Shown here piece by piece: positions 50,721-60,463 of a stretch of 64,000 nt of DNA. Source of the DNA: Streptococcus mitis (lineage in GTDB: Bacteria > Bacillota > Bacilli > Lactobacillales > Streptococcaceae); contig NZ_JPFW01000008.1 of the NCBI RefSeq assembly GCF_000722705.1, positions 1-64,000 on the forward strand, read 5' to 3'. The translations under genes were made by a program, and so were the position numbers. The notes below the pieces were generated by a model. The model was given only the letters and a program-made list of their open reading frames with translations, ran no database searches and had not been told where the DNA came from. How positions within the stretch are numbered: position 1 is the stretch's first letter; the number at the start of each line of letters is the position of its first letter.

Positions 50721-51896
50721 CTAGTCTTTGCTACTGTCTAAGTTGACTTGAGCATAAGCCTGCCAGATTTTTTGTTGGGGTTTGGCAAGTGGGTAATTCT
50801 TAAACTCTTCTGGTGAAAGCCAGCGAACTTCCCGATCTGAAAAATCATGGAAGTCACTCACTTGACCTGCTACAATTTGAACATACCATTTACGATGACT
50901 AAAGACATGCTTGACTGTATCAAAACAACCATCAAGCCAATCAACTTCTAGGTCATAGTCCTGCTGGAAACTCTCTTCTGGACTTGGGCCAAAATTGACA
51001 ATTTCTTCTGCAACCTGATGAAAGAGGTCAAACTGCTCCTCTTGCGGAAACTCATCTACTTCTATCAAGGGAAAATGCCAAAATCCTGCTAATAACTTTT
51101 CACTTTCATTTTTTTCAAGTAAAAATTGTCCCTGACTATTTTTTACCACCAAGGCTTTAAGATAAATGGGAACTGGCTTTTTCTTTGGAGCCTTAATTGG
51201 ATAACAGTCCATGCTTCCATTCTGATATGCCGCACTGAAATCCTTCACTGGACTCTCTTCTGGTCTGGGATTTACAGGAGCCTCAATATCTGAGCCCAAG
51301 TCCATCAAGGCTTGATTAAAGTCGCCTGGCCGTTCTGGATCAATCAAGATTTCCATCATTGCCTGAAAAATTTTTCGATTACTTGAAATGCCAATATCGT
51401 GGTTGACTTCGAACAGACGCGCCAAAACACGCATGACATTGCCGTCTACAGCTGGCTCAGGCAAGTTAAAAGCAATACTAGAAATGGCTCCTGCAGTGTA
51501 AGGACCAATTCCTTTCAAACTGGAAATTCCTTCATAGGTGTTTGGAAATTGGCCACCAAAGTCAGTCATAATCTGCTGAGCCGCAGCCTGCATATGCCGT
51601 ACTCGAGAATAATAACCCAATCCCTCCCAAGCCTTCAACAAACGTTCCTCAGGCGCATTCGCCAAACTTTCTACTGTTGGAAACCAGTTCAAGAATCGTT
51701 CGTAGTAAGGGATAACTGTATCAACTCTGGTCTGCTGGAGCATGATTTCAGAGACCCAGATATGATAAGGATTTTTACTTCTACGCCAAGGTAAATCTCG
51801 TTTGTTTTCATCATACCAAGCGAGAAGTTTCTCACGAAAAGAAATAATCTTCTCCTCTGGCCACATGACGATACCGTATTCTTTCAAATCTAACAT
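50721..51896 (-). CDS. mutY: A/G-specific adenine glycosylase MutY without Fe-S cluster
   Basis: Removes adenine mispaired with 8-oxoguanine. 391 residues: helix-hairpin-helix GPYTAG region (LKGIGPYTAGAISS), catalytic Asp in PAVDGNVMRVLAR, Glu in SEIMLQQTR, and a C-terminal NUDIX-like MutT domain (about 235-385) for 8-oxoG recognition. The four-cysteine C-x6-C-x2-C-x5-C iron-sulfur loop expected after ALMDLG is replaced by SDIEAPVNPRPEESPVKDF, with no Cys. Such cluster-less MutY proteins are known in lactic acid bacteria. Monocistronic, near vicR. Confidence 0.94.
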   Translation of the reverse strand: MLDLKEYGIVMWPEEKIISFREKLLAWYDENKRDLPWRRSKNPYHIWVSEIMLQQTRVDTVIPYYERFLNWFPTVESLANAPEERLLKAWEGLGYYSRVRHMQAAAQQIMTDFGGQFPNTYEGISSLKGIGPYTAGAISSIAFNLPEPAVDGNVMRVLARLFEVNHDIGISSNRKIFQAMMEILIDPERPGDFNQALMDLGSDIEAPVNPRPEESPVKDFSAAYQNGSMDCYPIKAPKKKPVPIYLKALVVKNSQGQFLLEKNESEKLLAGFWHFPLIEVDEFPQEEQFDLFHQVAEEIVNFGPSPEESFQQDYDLEVDWLDGCFDTVKHVFSHRKWYVQIVAGQVSDFHDFSDREVRWLSPEEFKNYPLAKPQQKIWQAYAQVNLDSSKD

Positions 51897-51944
51897 ATCT
51901 CTAGTATAACACAGAAGATTCTAACTGTCCTTTTCCTAGTATTA

Positions 51945-52139
51945 ATACTCTTTGAAAATCTCTTCAAACCACGTCAACGTCGCCTTGCCGTATATATGTT
52001 ACTGACTTCGTCAGTTCTATCCATAACCTCAAAACAGTGTTTTGAGCTGACTTCGTCAGTCTTATCTACAACCTCAAAGCAGTGCTTTGAGCAGCCTGCG
52101 TCTAGTTTCCTAGTTTGCTCTTTGATTTTCATTGAGTAT
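51945..52139 (-). repeat. BOX element with two boxB-type hairpins
   Basis: Minus orientation: boxC end ATACTCTTTGAAAATC at the left and boxA end TTGATTTTCATTGAGTAT at the right. The CTGACTTCGTCAG palindrome occurs twice between them. It occupies most of the gap between mutY and the pta terminator. Confidence 0.9.
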
Positions 52140-52170
52140 AAAAAGCCTCTTCCCAAAGGAAAGAGGACTA
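52140..52170 (-). terminator. Terminator of pta
   Basis: Minus strand CCTCTTT-cctttggg-AAGAGGCTTTTTA, directly after the pta stop and abutting the BOX element. Confidence 0.78.
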
Positions 52171-52174
52171 AATC

Positions 52175-53149
52175 TTATTGATGAACAGCTTGGGCTGCTG
52201 TGATAAGGGTCAACTTGTAAACATCATCTGCATTACATCCACGAGAAAGGTCGTTAACTGGCTTGTTCAATCCTTGCAAAACAGGTCCTACAGCTGCAAA
52301 ACCACCAAGACGTTCAGCCATCTTGTAGCCGATATTTCCTGCTTCGATACCTGGGAAGATGAAGACATTTGCTTGACCAGCTACTGTACTTCCAGGAGCT
52401 TTCAAAGCTGCAGTTTCAGGAACAAAGGCTGCATCAAATTGCAACTCACCATCGATTTCTAGGTCAGGACGCAAGTCGTGAGCAATTTTAGTTGCTTCTA
52501 CTACCTTATCAACACTTTCACCAAACCCTGAACCTTTAGTAGAATAGCTTAGCATAGCAATTTTAGGCTCGATACCAAACATCTTAGCTGTGATTGCTGA
52601 ATTAATAGCAATTTCAGCCAAAGCTTCTGCATCTGGATTGATATTGATAGCGCAGTCTCCAAATAGATAACGTTCAGAACCACGAACCATGAGGAAGGCA
52701 CCTGAAGTACGCGTTACATTTGGACGAGTTTTGATGATTTGAAGTGCTGGACGAACTGTTGAAGCAGTTGAATGAATAGCACCTGATACCATTCCGTCAA
52801 CTAAGCCCAAGTAAACCAACATAACACCAAAGTAGTTGACATCTTCAACCAAAACCTTGCGTGCATCTTCTTCAGACATTTTGCCCTTACGACGCTCCAC
52901 TAAAGCAGCAACCATTTCGTCAAATTTATCATAGTGTTGAGGGTCGATGACTTCGTAACCATCTTCAATTCCTTCAATTTCAAGATAAATTTTAATTTTT
53001 TCAGGATTTCCCAGCAAAACAGGAATTACTTCTGTTTCTTTTACCAAGCGTTTAGTCGCTTGAAGAATACGAGGCTCTTCCCCTTCAGGGAGAACGATAC
53101 GAGCATTTTTGCCAACTAGGTTGGCTTTGAGACTTTCAAAAACTTCCAT
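52175..53149 (-). CDS. pta: Phosphate acetyltransferase
   Basis: Interconverts acetyl-CoA and acetyl phosphate, feeding acetate kinase for ATP. 324 residues, the single-domain Gram-positive form (no N-terminal DRTGG domain). Family motifs: RIVLPEGEEPRIL near the start, GMVSGAIHSTASTVRPALQI (about 119-138), FGDCAINI, and the CoA/phosphate region GELQFDAAFVP..VFIFPGIEAGNIGYK. TATAAT -10 about 35 bases upstream, SD AAAGGAG. Last in the order relQ-nadK-rluD-pta but probably with its own promoter. Confidence 0.96.
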   Translation of the reverse strand: MEVFESLKANLVGKNARIVLPEGEEPRILQATKRLVKETEVIPVLLGNPEKIKIYLEIEGIEDGYEVIDPQHYDKFDEMVAALVERRKGKMSEEDARKVLVEDVNYFGVMLVYLGLVDGMVSGAIHSTASTVRPALQIIKTRPNVTRTSGAFLMVRGSERYLFGDCAININPDAEALAEIAINSAITAKMFGIEPKIAMLSYSTKGSGFGESVDKVVEATKIAHDLRPDLEIDGELQFDAAFVPETAALKAPGSTVAGQANVFIFPGIEAGNIGYKMAERLGGFAAVGPVLQGLNKPVNDLSRGCNADDVYKLTLITAAQAVHQ

Positions 53150-53195
53150 GAGTTTTCTCCTTTAAAAAATAATAAATTATACTCTGAATTAGTTT

Positions 53196-54092
53196 TTATA
53201 GAGTATTAGTTGATAACTGAGTAATAAGATTACTAAAATCATCCGGCAAGGGACTTTCTAACTGCAAATCTTGCTCTAAAAACGGATGATAGAAGGATAG
53301 GTAATGACAATGCAGGGCCTGCCGTTGGATGCCGTCGTCCAGACTACCTCCATACAAGTCATCTCCCAACAAAGGAAAACCAATATGAGAAAAGTGGACT
53401 CGGATTTGGTGAGTACGTCCAGTGTGCAGTAGAATATCAACCAAGTGAATATTTCCATAAGAAGCTACAATCTTGTAAGAAGTATGGGCATACTTTCCAC
53501 CTTTAGCCACTCGTCTAGTGATAATGGAGTCTTCATCACGCGCAATCGGAGCAATAATTTCTCCCTCTTGCTCCAAGTGTCCATCACCTTTAACCAAAGC
53601 AAAGTAGCGTTTTTCAATGGACTTCTTCTGCAACTGCTTGTCTAATCGTGCGTGGGCATAGCCGTGCTTGGCAAAGAGCATCAAGCCAGAAGTATCTCTA
53701 TCAAGCCTGGTTACAATGTGAACCTGCTGATTTTCGTAATTTTGCTTGACGTAGTAACCCTTGATAAAATTGGCAATGGTATTGGAGTGATTGACACTAG
53801 GAATAGAAGCCACTCCATAGGGTTTATTCAGAACTAGAAAATGGTCATCCTCATAGAGAATGTCTAATGGGCGCTCGATAGCTTCCAGAGTTTCAAAACC
53901 TTCCTCAGCGGGAATGTCAATGCTAACTCGGTCCCCAATATCCAATAGATAGGTTGCATTTTGCGGTTGGTCATTGACCAGAATAGCTCCACCTCGAAAC
54001 TTAATCTTGGCCAAAAGTCCCTTAGAAACCTCGTGCTTTTTTAAGAAGGTCTTAACCTTGACATGCTCATCTGCGATAAATTCAAACCTCAT
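53196..54092 (-). CDS. RluA-family pseudouridine synthase (RluD-like)
   Basis: 298-residue rRNA/tRNA uridine isomerase. An N-terminal S4-like RNA-binding region (about 10-60, [16 protein letters not shown]) precedes the catalytic domain with [19 protein letters not shown] (catalytic Asp in RLDRDTSG, about residue 130) and the C-terminal [27 protein letters not shown] motif. RluD paralogs act on 23S rRNA helix 69; which one this is cannot be decided. Overlaps nadK by four bases (ATGA), so it belongs to the relQ-nadK operon. Confidence 0.92.
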   Translation of the reverse strand: MRFEFIADEHVKVKTFLKKHEVSKGLLAKIKFRGGAILVNDQPQNATYLLDIGDRVSIDIPAEEGFETLEAIERPLDILYEDDHFLVLNKPYGVASIPSVNHSNTIANFIKGYYVKQNYENQQVHIVTRLDRDTSGLMLFAKHGYAHARLDKQLQKKSIEKRYFALVKGDGHLEQEGEIIAPIARDEDSIITRRVAKGGKYAHTSYKIVASYGNIHLVDILLHTGRTHQIRVHFSHIGFPLLGDDLYGGSLDDGIQRQALHCHYLSFYHPFLEQDLQLESPLPDDFSNLITQLSTNTL

Positions 54093-54907
54093 TCATCCAC
54101 CTCGCCGATGAAAGCATCCTTAACACGATTCCAGAAACTGGTGTGGCTCGGTGATGCGACAAAGTGAATCTTATGGTGGTCGATTTGATACTCGATTCGC
54201 TCAATATTTCGGAAGGAATAAACGCTATTGTCAACGGAAATGGTATGGTAATCGTTTCTCGTTGGAATGAGTTCAATCTTATCCTTCTTAGGAACAATAA
54301 TGGACGAACCTAGCGTCCGATAGACACGATTGTTAAGGCTGGCAATTTCCGTCAACTGAAGAGCTTCAATGGTAGGGTGTAAAACAGCACCACCAAGAGA
54401 CTTGTTGTAGGCTGTACTACCAGTCGGTGTCGAAACTGTTAGGCCGTCTCCACGAAAACGTTCAAAGGGAACGCCGTTAATCACAACATCCGCTACCATT
54501 GTTCGGTCCGACCTACGGATGCTGGCTTCATTTAGTGCTCTAAAAATCTTAACTTCACCATTTTCAAGAAAGACCTTCACATTCAAGACAGGATAAGATA
54601 TCTTAGCTCCCGTATCAAGTTGCAAATTAATCACTAGCTTGTCCAACTCAAAATCACGATAGTCCGTATAAAAGCCCAAATGTCCCGTATGAACACCAAT
54701 AAAGCGTACCTTATCAAGCTGGTTTTCATACTTATGAAAGGCCGACAAGAGCATGCCATCCCCACCAATAGAAATAACGATATCTGGACTGGTATCATTG
54801 AGTATAAACTGGTTTCTCTTCAAACGATCTCGCAATTCATACAAAACCCTTTGACTCTGCGGTTTTCTATTAGCTATCAGGTCAATTCGTTTACCTGTAT
54901 TCTTCAT
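54089..54907 (-). CDS. nadK: NAD kinase
   Basis: Phosphorylates NAD to NADP. 272 residues from the ATG at 54907 (MKNTGKRID), the usual streptococcal start; a GTG four codons earlier (54919) has a better-placed AGGA and could be the true start. Motifs: [10 protein letters not shown] (about 44-53), [13 protein letters not shown], and the NAD site [14 protein letters not shown], then VDNSVYS. Overlaps both relQ (upstream) and the pseudouridine synthase gene (four bases). Also called ppnK. Confidence 0.95.
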   Translation of the reverse strand: MKNTGKRIDLIANRKPQSQRVLYELRDRLKRNQFILNDTSPDIVISIGGDGMLLSAFHKYENQLDKVRFIGVHTGHLGFYTDYRDFELDKLVINLQLDTGAKISYPVLNVKVFLENGEVKIFRALNEASIRRSDRTMVADVVINGVPFERFRGDGLTVSTPTGSTAYNKSLGGAVLHPTIEALQLTEIASLNNRVYRTLGSSIIVPKKDKIELIPTRNDYHTISVDNSVYSFRNIERIEYQIDHHKIHFVASPSHTSFWNRVKDAFIGEVDE

Positions 54908-55562
54908 CTGTATCGTCACTGTTTCCTACACCGTCATTTAATTTTCTACTCAAAGGATCAAAAAGTGCCTGGGCTTCCTGGATATCATCTCGAATTTTGC
55001 CCATTTCTTCATCCAACTGATGAGCAATCTTGGCTGTAATTTCCAGTCGCTTCTTAATCTCCTCTGGGAAATCCCCTTGGTACTTGTAGTTGAGAGAATG
55101 TTCTATTGTTGCCCAGAAATTCATGGCCAAGGTACGAATTTGAATTTCCGCCAAAATGGTTTTGGCTCCATTGATAGTATCAACCGTATATTCTACTACC
55201 ACGTGATAGGAACGGTAGCCTGATGCTTTTCGATGGGTAATGTAATCTCGCTCCTGTATGATCCGCATATCCTGACGCTTACGCAAAATAGCCACAACTT
55301 CTTGGACATCATCTACAAACTGAACCATCACACGCAAACCAGCAATATCCTGTAAATCGTGTTCTAAGGTCGCATAAGTAATACCACGTCGAGCCATTTT
55401 CTCCTTGATACTTTCAATTGGCTTGACTCGACCAGTCACAAACTCAATCGGAGAATGCTTATTTTGCTTGCGGTATTGCTTACGAATACCACGTAGTTTA
55501 ATCTTTAACTCACCAACAGCTTGAATGTAAGGATCTAGAAATTCTTCCCATTCTAAGGTCAT
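54891..55562 (-). CDS. relQ: Small alarmone synthetase RelQ
   Basis: 223-residue stand-alone (p)ppGpp synthetase without hydrolase, TGS or ACT domains. The synthetase fold shows in [21 protein letters not shown], the catalytic loop [17 protein letters not shown] (about 72-88), [22 protein letters not shown] with the G-loop Tyr, and the [23 protein letters not shown] motif (Glu for Mg). First gene of relQ-nadK-rluD, linking nucleotide stress signalling with NADP supply. Divergent from the CYTH gene. Confidence 0.95.
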   Translation of the reverse strand: MTLEWEEFLDPYIQAVGELKIKLRGIRKQYRKQNKHSPIEFVTGRVKPIESIKEKMARRGITYATLEHDLQDIAGLRVMVQFVDDVQEVVAILRKRQDMRIIQERDYITHRKASGYRSYHVVVEYTVDTINGAKTILAEIQIRTLAMNFWATIEHSLNYKYQGDFPEEIKKRLEITAKIAHQLDEEMGKIRDDIQEAQALFDPLSRKLNDGVGNSDDTDEEYR

Positions 55563-55690
55563 ATATTCTCCCTTGTTCTCATATTATCCTTCAAAAATAT
55601 CTTTGATTTTTTCTCCAGATTCATATACAATAAATACAATGCTTATTATACCATAAATCCGCTTTCATAGATAAAGAAAAGGTAAGAAAA

Positions 55691-56260
55691 ATGAAACATT
55701 TAGAAATTGAATTGAAAACACTACTGAAAAAAGATGAATACAATCGTCTAAAAGACCAGTTCACAGGTGTCACTCCTGTTCTTCAAAAAAATTACTACAT
55801 TGATACACCTGATTTTGAACTACAAGAAAAGAAAGTCGCTATGCGCATTCGAACTTTTGAAGACTGGGCAGAATTGACACTCAAAGTCCCTCAAAGTGTT
55901 GGAAACATGGAGTACAATCAAAAATTGCAACTAAAAGATGCTGAAGATTATCTGGCTAAGGAAGAGCTTCCTCAAGGGCTTGTGATTGATGAATTGGCTA
56001 AACATGGTATCCAAACTAGTGAGTGGCAGGTGCTTGGTTGTCTAACAACGCTTCGCTATGAAACGAAGACAGCTATTGGTCTCATGGCGCTAGATGAGAG
56101 CCAATACTTTGATATGACAGATTACGAGTTGGAGCTTGAAGTTGAAAATCACGAGCAAGGCAAACAGGATTTCCAGCAATTTTTAGAGGAAAATCAGATT
56201 GCTTATCAAAAAGCTCCTTCAAAATTGGTTCGATTTGTTAAAAGCATGAAAAATAGCTGA
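55691..56260 (+). CDS. CYTH-domain triphosphatase-like protein
   Basis: 189 residues of the CYTH / triphosphate tunnel metalloenzyme family. It opens with the defining ExExK motif (LEIELKTLLKK, residues 4-14), and charged tunnel residues follow in AMRIRTFEDWAELTLKVP and ELELEVENHEQGK. Family members hydrolyse inorganic triphosphate or thiamine triphosphate; the substrate here is unknown. Divergent from relQ and upstream of prs, the same arrangement as in pneumococci. Confidence 0.88.
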   Translation: MKHLEIELKTLLKKDEYNRLKDQFTGVTPVLQKNYYIDTPDFELQEKKVAMRIRTFEDWAELTLKVPQSVGNMEYNQKLQLKDAEDYLAKEELPQGLVIDELAKHGIQTSEWQVLGCLTTLRYETKTAIGLMALDESQYFDMTDYELELEVENHEQGKQDFQQFLEENQIAYQKAPSKLVRFVKSMKNS

Positions 56261-56308
56261 AATAATCTCCATTTTTTGGTAAAATAGAAAAGACAAAAAT
56301 ACTCGAAT

Positions 56309-56342
56309 CCAAGTTAATATATGCAGAACAGAAATAACTTGG
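56309..56342 (+). other. Inverted repeat in the prs leader
   Basis: CCAAGTTA (56309-56316) and TAACTTGG (56335-56342) form a perfect 8-bp stem with an 18-base loop, between a TAAAAT -10-like site and the prs start. Could be a leader structure; no known riboswitch fold recognised. Confidence 0.35.
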
Positions 56343-56372
56343 CTTCATTAAGTTTACAGAGGACGGTCTATA

Positions 56373-57332
56373 ATGTCAGATAGAAAAAATATGAAACTTT
56401 TCGCACTCAACTCTAACCAAGAGATTGCTCACAAAATTGCTCAAGCTGTTGGTGTCCCACTTGGAAAACTATCATCACGTCAATTTTCTGACGGAGAGAT
56501 CCAAGTGAATATCGAAGAGAGTGTCCGTGGTTATGATGTTTACATCATCCAATCTACAAGTTTTCCTGTTAACAACCACCTAATGGAATTGTTGATCATG
56601 GTTGATGCTTGTGTGCGTGCAAGTGCCCACAGTATCAACGTTGTACTTCCATATTTCGGTTATGCACGCCAAGATAGAATCGCATCATCTAGAGAACCAC
56701 TAACAGCTAAACTAGTTGCTAACATGCTGGTTAAAGCTGGTGTAGATCGTGTCCTTACCCTCGACTTACACGCAGTTCAAGTACAAGGTTTCTTTGATAT
56801 TCCTGTCGATAATCTTTACACTGTTCCTCTCTTTGCTAAACACTACTGTGATAAAGGATTAAGAGGTTCAGATGTCGTTGTCGTTAGCCCTAAAAATTCA
56901 GGGGTGAAACGTGCTCGTAGCCTGGCTGAATATCTTGATGCTCCTATCGCCATTATCGACTATCCTCAAGACGATGCAACTCGCAACGAAGGCTATATCA
57001 TTGGTGATGTTGAAGGTAAAAAAGCCATCTTGATTGATGACATTTTAAATACAGGACGTACCTTCTCTGAAGCAGCCAAAATCGTTGAACGTGAAGGGGC
57101 TACAGAAATTTATGCTGTTTCTAGCCACGGTCTCTTCGTTGAAGGTGCTGCTGAACTTCTTGACAATACTAAGATTAAAGAAATTCTTGTGACTGATTCA
57201 GTAGCAACAAAAGAAAAAACTCCTAAAAACGTATGCTACATCACTGCTAGTGAGTTAATTGGTGATGCCATCGTCCGTATCCACGAAAGAAAACCAGTCA
57301 GCCCACTCTTTGCCTACAATAAAAAGAAATAA
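56373..57332 (+). CDS. prs: Ribose-phosphate pyrophosphokinase
   Basis: Makes PRPP from ribose-5-phosphate and ATP for purines, pyrimidines, NAD, His and Trp. 319 residues with the N-terminal [29 protein letters not shown], the PRPP motif [18 protein letters not shown] (about 217-234) and the flexible-loop [13 protein letters not shown]. Streptococci have two paralogs; this is the one neighbouring the cysteine desulfurase gene. SD GAGG is ten bases from the ATG, and the leader contains an inverted repeat. Confidence 0.96.
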   Translation: MSDRKNMKLFALNSNQEIAHKIAQAVGVPLGKLSSRQFSDGEIQVNIEESVRGYDVYIIQSTSFPVNNHLMELLIMVDACVRASAHSINVVLPYFGYARQDRIASSREPLTAKLVANMLVKAGVDRVLTLDLHAVQVQGFFDIPVDNLYTVPLFAKHYCDKGLRGSDVVVVSPKNSGVKRARSLAEYLDAPIAIIDYPQDDATRNEGYIIGDVEGKKAILIDDILNTGRTFSEAAKIVEREGATEIYAVSSHGLFVEGAAELLDNTKIKEILVTDSVATKEKTPKNVCYITASELIGDAIVRIHERKPVSPLFAYNKKK

Positions 57333-57341
57333 GGTGATTCT

Positions 57342-58457
57342 TTGATTTATTTGGACAATGCTGCTACGACTCCCATGTCAGCGGTTGCTATTTCAGCTAT
57401 GACCAAGGTGATGCAAGAAACCCATGGCAATCCATCTAGTATTCATGGGCATGGTCGTCAAGCTGGCAAACTCTTGCGAGAAGCCCGTCAGGAACTAGCT
57501 CAATTACTGGGAACAAAACCTCAACATATCTTTTTCACTTCTGGTGGGACTGAAGGCAACAATACTGCCATCATTGGCTACTGCCTTCGTCACCAAGAAC
57601 AAGGAAAACATATCATCACAACTGCCATCGAGCACCATGCTGTCCTTGAAACGATTGATTACTTGGTTCAACACTTCGGTTTTGAAGTAACCATTATCCA
57701 GCCAAAAAATCAAGAAATCACCGCCCAGCAAATTCAAGAGGCCTTACGTGACGATACAATTTTGGTTTCTACCATGTTTGCTAATAATGAGACAGGAAAC
57801 CTTCTTCCCATTGCTGAAATTGGCCAAATACTCAAGCAACATCCTGCTGCCTATCATGTTGATGCAGTTCAGGCAATCGGTAAAATTCCTATTCATCCAG
57901 AAAAATTGGGCATTGATTTTCTCACCGCTTCAGCCCACAAGTTCCATGGTCCTAAGGGAATCGGCTTTCTCTACGCATCAAGCATGGACTTTGATTCCTA
58001 TCTTCATGGTGGAGACCAAGAACAGAAAAAACGAGCAGGAACTGAAAATCTAGCTGCCATCGTAGGCATGCTTGCAGCCCTAAAAGAAAATTTAGAAAAG
58101 CAAGAAGAACATTTTCAACATGTACAAAATCTAGAAACTGTCTTTTTGGCAGAGCTTGAGGGAGTTCGGTATTACTTGAATAGAGGCGAACACCATCTCC
58201 CTTATGTTCTCAATATTGGATTTCCTGGCCAGAAAAATGACCTCTTACTCCTTCGTCTAGATTTGGCTGGAATTTCAATCTCTACTGGCTCAGCCTGTAC
58301 GGCAGGCATTGTTCAATCCAGCCATGTTCTCGAAGCCATGTACGGAGCAAATTCAGAACACTTGAAGGAATCCGTTCGTATCAGTTTGTCGCCACAAAAT
58401 ACTGTTGAAGACCTACATACCCTCGCAAAAACCTTAAAAGAAATTATCGGAGGTTAG
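57342..58457 (+). CDS. Cysteine desulfurase, NifS/IscS type
   Basis: PLP enzyme that takes sulfur from cysteine for tRNA thiolation and other uses. 371 residues starting at a TTG behind AGGTG: IYLDNAATTPMS. The PLP Lys is in ASAHKFHGPKGIGFLY (about residue 205), H in IEHHAVLET stacks the cofactor, and the catalytic Cys lies in SISTGSACTAG (about residue 325). The long group I loop suggests an IscS/NifS rather than SufS role. Nine bases after prs and five before the next gene, so a probable operon prs - desulfurase - two small genes. Confidence 0.93.
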   Translation: MIYLDNAATTPMSAVAISAMTKVMQETHGNPSSIHGHGRQAGKLLREARQELAQLLGTKPQHIFFTSGGTEGNNTAIIGYCLRHQEQGKHIITTAIEHHAVLETIDYLVQHFGFEVTIIQPKNQEITAQQIQEALRDDTILVSTMFANNETGNLLPIAEIGQILKQHPAAYHVDAVQAIGKIPIHPEKLGIDFLTASAHKFHGPKGIGFLYASSMDFDSYLHGGDQEQKKRAGTENLAAIVGMLAALKENLEKQEEHFQHVQNLETVFLAELEGVRYYLNRGEHHLPYVLNIGFPGQKNDLLLLRLDLAGISISTGSACTAGIVQSSHVLEAMYGANSEHLKESVRISLSPQNTVEDLHTLAKTLKEIIGG

Positions 58458-58461
58458 CCAT

Positions 58462-58809
58462 ATGGCATTTGAAAAAACCATTCAGTTAAAAAATTGTCGT
58501 TACGACTACACTCTTAGCCCTACTGTTAAGAAGTTCACCCTCAAGGACAATACTTTTTTTGAGACAAAGGTTGGTAACTATGAACTGACTCGCCTTTTGG
58601 AAAAAGTGCCAAACAGCGGTGAAGGCTTCCAACTCAAAATCATCATTAACAAGGAACTTACAGGTGCTAAAATCAATATCACTGACAAGTTTGGCCTTCG
58701 TCTAGTTGATATTTTCAAATCAGAAGACCACCACATTCATCAGGAAAAATTCTATTTCCTCATGGATAGTCTAGTAGAACGTGGTGTCTTTACAAAATCT
58801 GAAAGATAG
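58462..58809 (+). CDS. DUF1831 protein
   Basis: 115-residue conserved protein of unknown function, found in Lactobacillales almost always directly after a cysteine desulfurase gene, as here (four-base spacing). Sequence start AFEKTIQLKNCRYDYTLSPTVKKFTL; a single Cys (residue 12) and no metal motif. Context suggests a role with the desulfurase, for example sulfur transfer or regulation; that is inference. Confidence 0.85.
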   Translation: MAFEKTIQLKNCRYDYTLSPTVKKFTLKDNTFFETKVGNYELTRLLEKVPNSGEGFQLKIIINKELTGAKINITDKFGLRLVDIFKSEDHHIHQEKFYFLMDSLVERGVFTKSER

Positions 58810-58816
58810 GTTCCAT

Positions 58817-59032
58817 ATGTTTGAACTAACCTATAAGGATAGCTATCATGTAGAGCGGACTCTCAAGTATGAAGATTATGAGGCTCTCATGTTGGCTTTG
58901 TCAGGATGTGTGACCCTGCCAGATACACTTTATGTAACTTCTTTGACCTTTAATGGGAAGGAAGTTTACCAAGGTCTGGTCGGAGATCTCTACCGTTTTC
59001 TATCAGATACAGAATTTTTACATCAAAACTAA
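58817..59032 (+). CDS. Small DUF4649-type protein
   Basis: 71-residue cytoplasmic protein, start MFELTYKDSYHVERTLKYED at the ATG at 58817, with AGG upstream overlapping the preceding stop region. The family is restricted to streptococci and close relatives. No known motif or membrane segment; function unknown. Seven bases after the DUF1831 gene, so co-transcribed with it. Confidence 0.82.
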   Translation: MFELTYKDSYHVERTLKYEDYEALMLALSGCVTLPDTLYVTSLTFNGKEVYQGLVGDLYRFLSDTEFLHQN

Positions 59033-59057
59033 GATTTTTCTTAGTTTTTTCTTGTTT

Positions 59058-59075
59058 TTGTTGATTTTTTCACAA
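59058..59075 (+). promoter_or_regulatory. Possible Rex operator upstream of rex
   Basis: TTGTTGATTTTTTCACAA agrees with the Rex pattern TTGTGAAATATTTCACAA at 14 of 18 positions, with a complete right half. It includes a possible -35 (TTGATT) for a TAAAAT -10 17 bases on, so Rex could repress its own gene when NADH is low. Confidence 0.45.
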
Positions 59076-59114
59076 TGTTTATATAAAATAGAAGAATAGA
59101 AAGGTTGTGATTTT

Positions 59115-59756
59115 GTGAAAGATAAACAGTCTGCTATTCCAAAAGCTACAGCGAAAAGACTCTCTCTCTACTATCGAATTTTTAAGAGATTTCACTCAGA
59201 AAAGATTGAACGTGCCAACTCTAAGCAAATTGCAGAGGCCATTGGAATTGATTCAGCTACCGTACGTCGAGATTTTTCCTATTTTGGTGAACTTGGCCGT
59301 CGTGGTTTTGGCTATGATGTCAAAAAACTAATGACGTTTTTTGCCGATTTGCTCAATGATAACTCTATTACCAATGTTATGTTGGTTGGTATTGGAAATA
59401 TGGGGCATGCCCTTCTCCACTACCGTTTTCATGAGCGTAATAAGATGAAGATCATCATGGCCTTTGACCTAGATGATCATCCTGAAGTCGGTACCCAAAC
59501 CCCTGACGGGATTCCTATTTACGGAATTTCTCAAATCAAGGATAAAATCAAAGATGCTGATGTGAAAACTGCTATCTTGACAGTTCCTAGCGTTAAATCA
59601 CAAGAGGTTGCTAATCTCTTGGTGGATGCTGGCGTGAAAGGAATTCTCAGTTTTTCACCAGTCCATCTGCATTTACCAAAAGACGTGGTCGTTCAGTATG
59701 TCGATTTGACAAGTGAACTCCAAACCCTCCTCTATTTCATGCGAAAAGAGGATTAG
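59115..59756 (+). CDS. rex: Redox-sensing repressor Rex
   Basis: Represses fermentation genes and is released from DNA by NADH. 213 residues from a GTG start: N-terminal winged helix (about 10-75, [45 protein letters not shown]), then a Rossmann domain with [13 protein letters not shown] (about 90-102) and a C-terminal swap helix. AAAGG is the likely SD. A Rex-like palindrome lies in the promoter. Followed 17 bases later by the amidotransferase-like gene. Confidence 0.96.
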   Translation: MKDKQSAIPKATAKRLSLYYRIFKRFHSEKIERANSKQIAEAIGIDSATVRRDFSYFGELGRRGFGYDVKKLMTFFADLLNDNSITNVMLVGIGNMGHALLHYRFHERNKMKIIMAFDLDDHPEVGTQTPDGIPIYGISQIKDKIKDADVKTAILTVPSVKSQEVANLLVDAGVKGILSFSPVHLHLPKDVVVQYVDLTSELQTLLYFMRKED

Positions 59757-59773
59757 AAAGCGAAAATCATTTT

Positions 59774-60463
59774 ATGAAAAAACCAGTTATTGGGATTACA
59801 GGAAACGAAAAAACTCATCCAGATGATGACATCATGATGAGCTACGCAGCAAAAGGTTTTGTTGAAGGCGTTAAAGACGCTGGAGGAATTCCCATCATCC
59901 TACCGATTGGTGATCAAGAAATGGCCTGCCACTATATCAGTATGATTGACAAGCTCATCTTGACAGGTGGGCAAAATGTTGACCCAAAATTCTATGGTGA
60001 ATCAAAAACCATTGATAGCGATGACTACCATCTTCAAAGAGACATCTTCGAATTGGCTCTCATCAAGGAAGCTATTAAACAGAAAAAGCCAATTTTCTCC
60101 ATCTGTCGCGGTACTCAACTCTTTAACGTTGCCATGGGTGGAACTCTGTACCAAGATATCGAAGACCACTGGCAAGATTGTTCTGCCGAGTACACAACAC
60201 AACGTTTGGTAACAGAACCTGATACTGTACTTCGAGAAATCTATGGAGAAATCTCCCATATCAACTCCTTCCACCACCAGAGTATTAAGGATTTAGCACC
60301 TAACTTAAAGATTGCAGCTCATGATCCAAAGGATGGTATTATTGAAGCTGTCATAAGTACGGATGATATTGCTTTCCTCGGTGTCCAATGGCATCCAGAA
60401 TTTCTTTTTGAAAATCGTCCCAAAGATAAAAATCTCTTTGACTATGTCGTTAATAAACTTTAA
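59774..60463 (+). CDS. Class I glutamine amidotransferase-like hydrolase (peptidase C26, PuuD-like)
   Basis: 229-residue cytoplasmic hydrolase of the gamma-glutamyl-GABA hydrolase family, which cleaves gamma-glutamyl amides. Nucleophile Cys is in [18 protein letters not shown] (about residue 111), with VNSFHHQ-like [13 protein letters not shown] and the catalytic His/Glu in [10 protein letters not shown] (about 205-214). The [11 protein letters not shown] oxyanion segment is also present. Substrate in streptococci is not known. Downstream of rex, and its stop shares four bases with the convergent radC stop. Confidence 0.88.
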   Translation: MKKPVIGITGNEKTHPDDDIMMSYAAKGFVEGVKDAGGIPIILPIGDQEMACHYISMIDKLILTGGQNVDPKFYGESKTIDSDDYHLQRDIFELALIKEAIKQKKPIFSICRGTQLFNVAMGGTLYQDIEDHWQDCSAEYTTQRLVTEPDTVLREIYGEISHINSFHHQSIKDLAPNLKIAAHDPKDGIIEAVISTDDIAFLGVQWHPEFLFENRPKDKNLFDYVVNKL

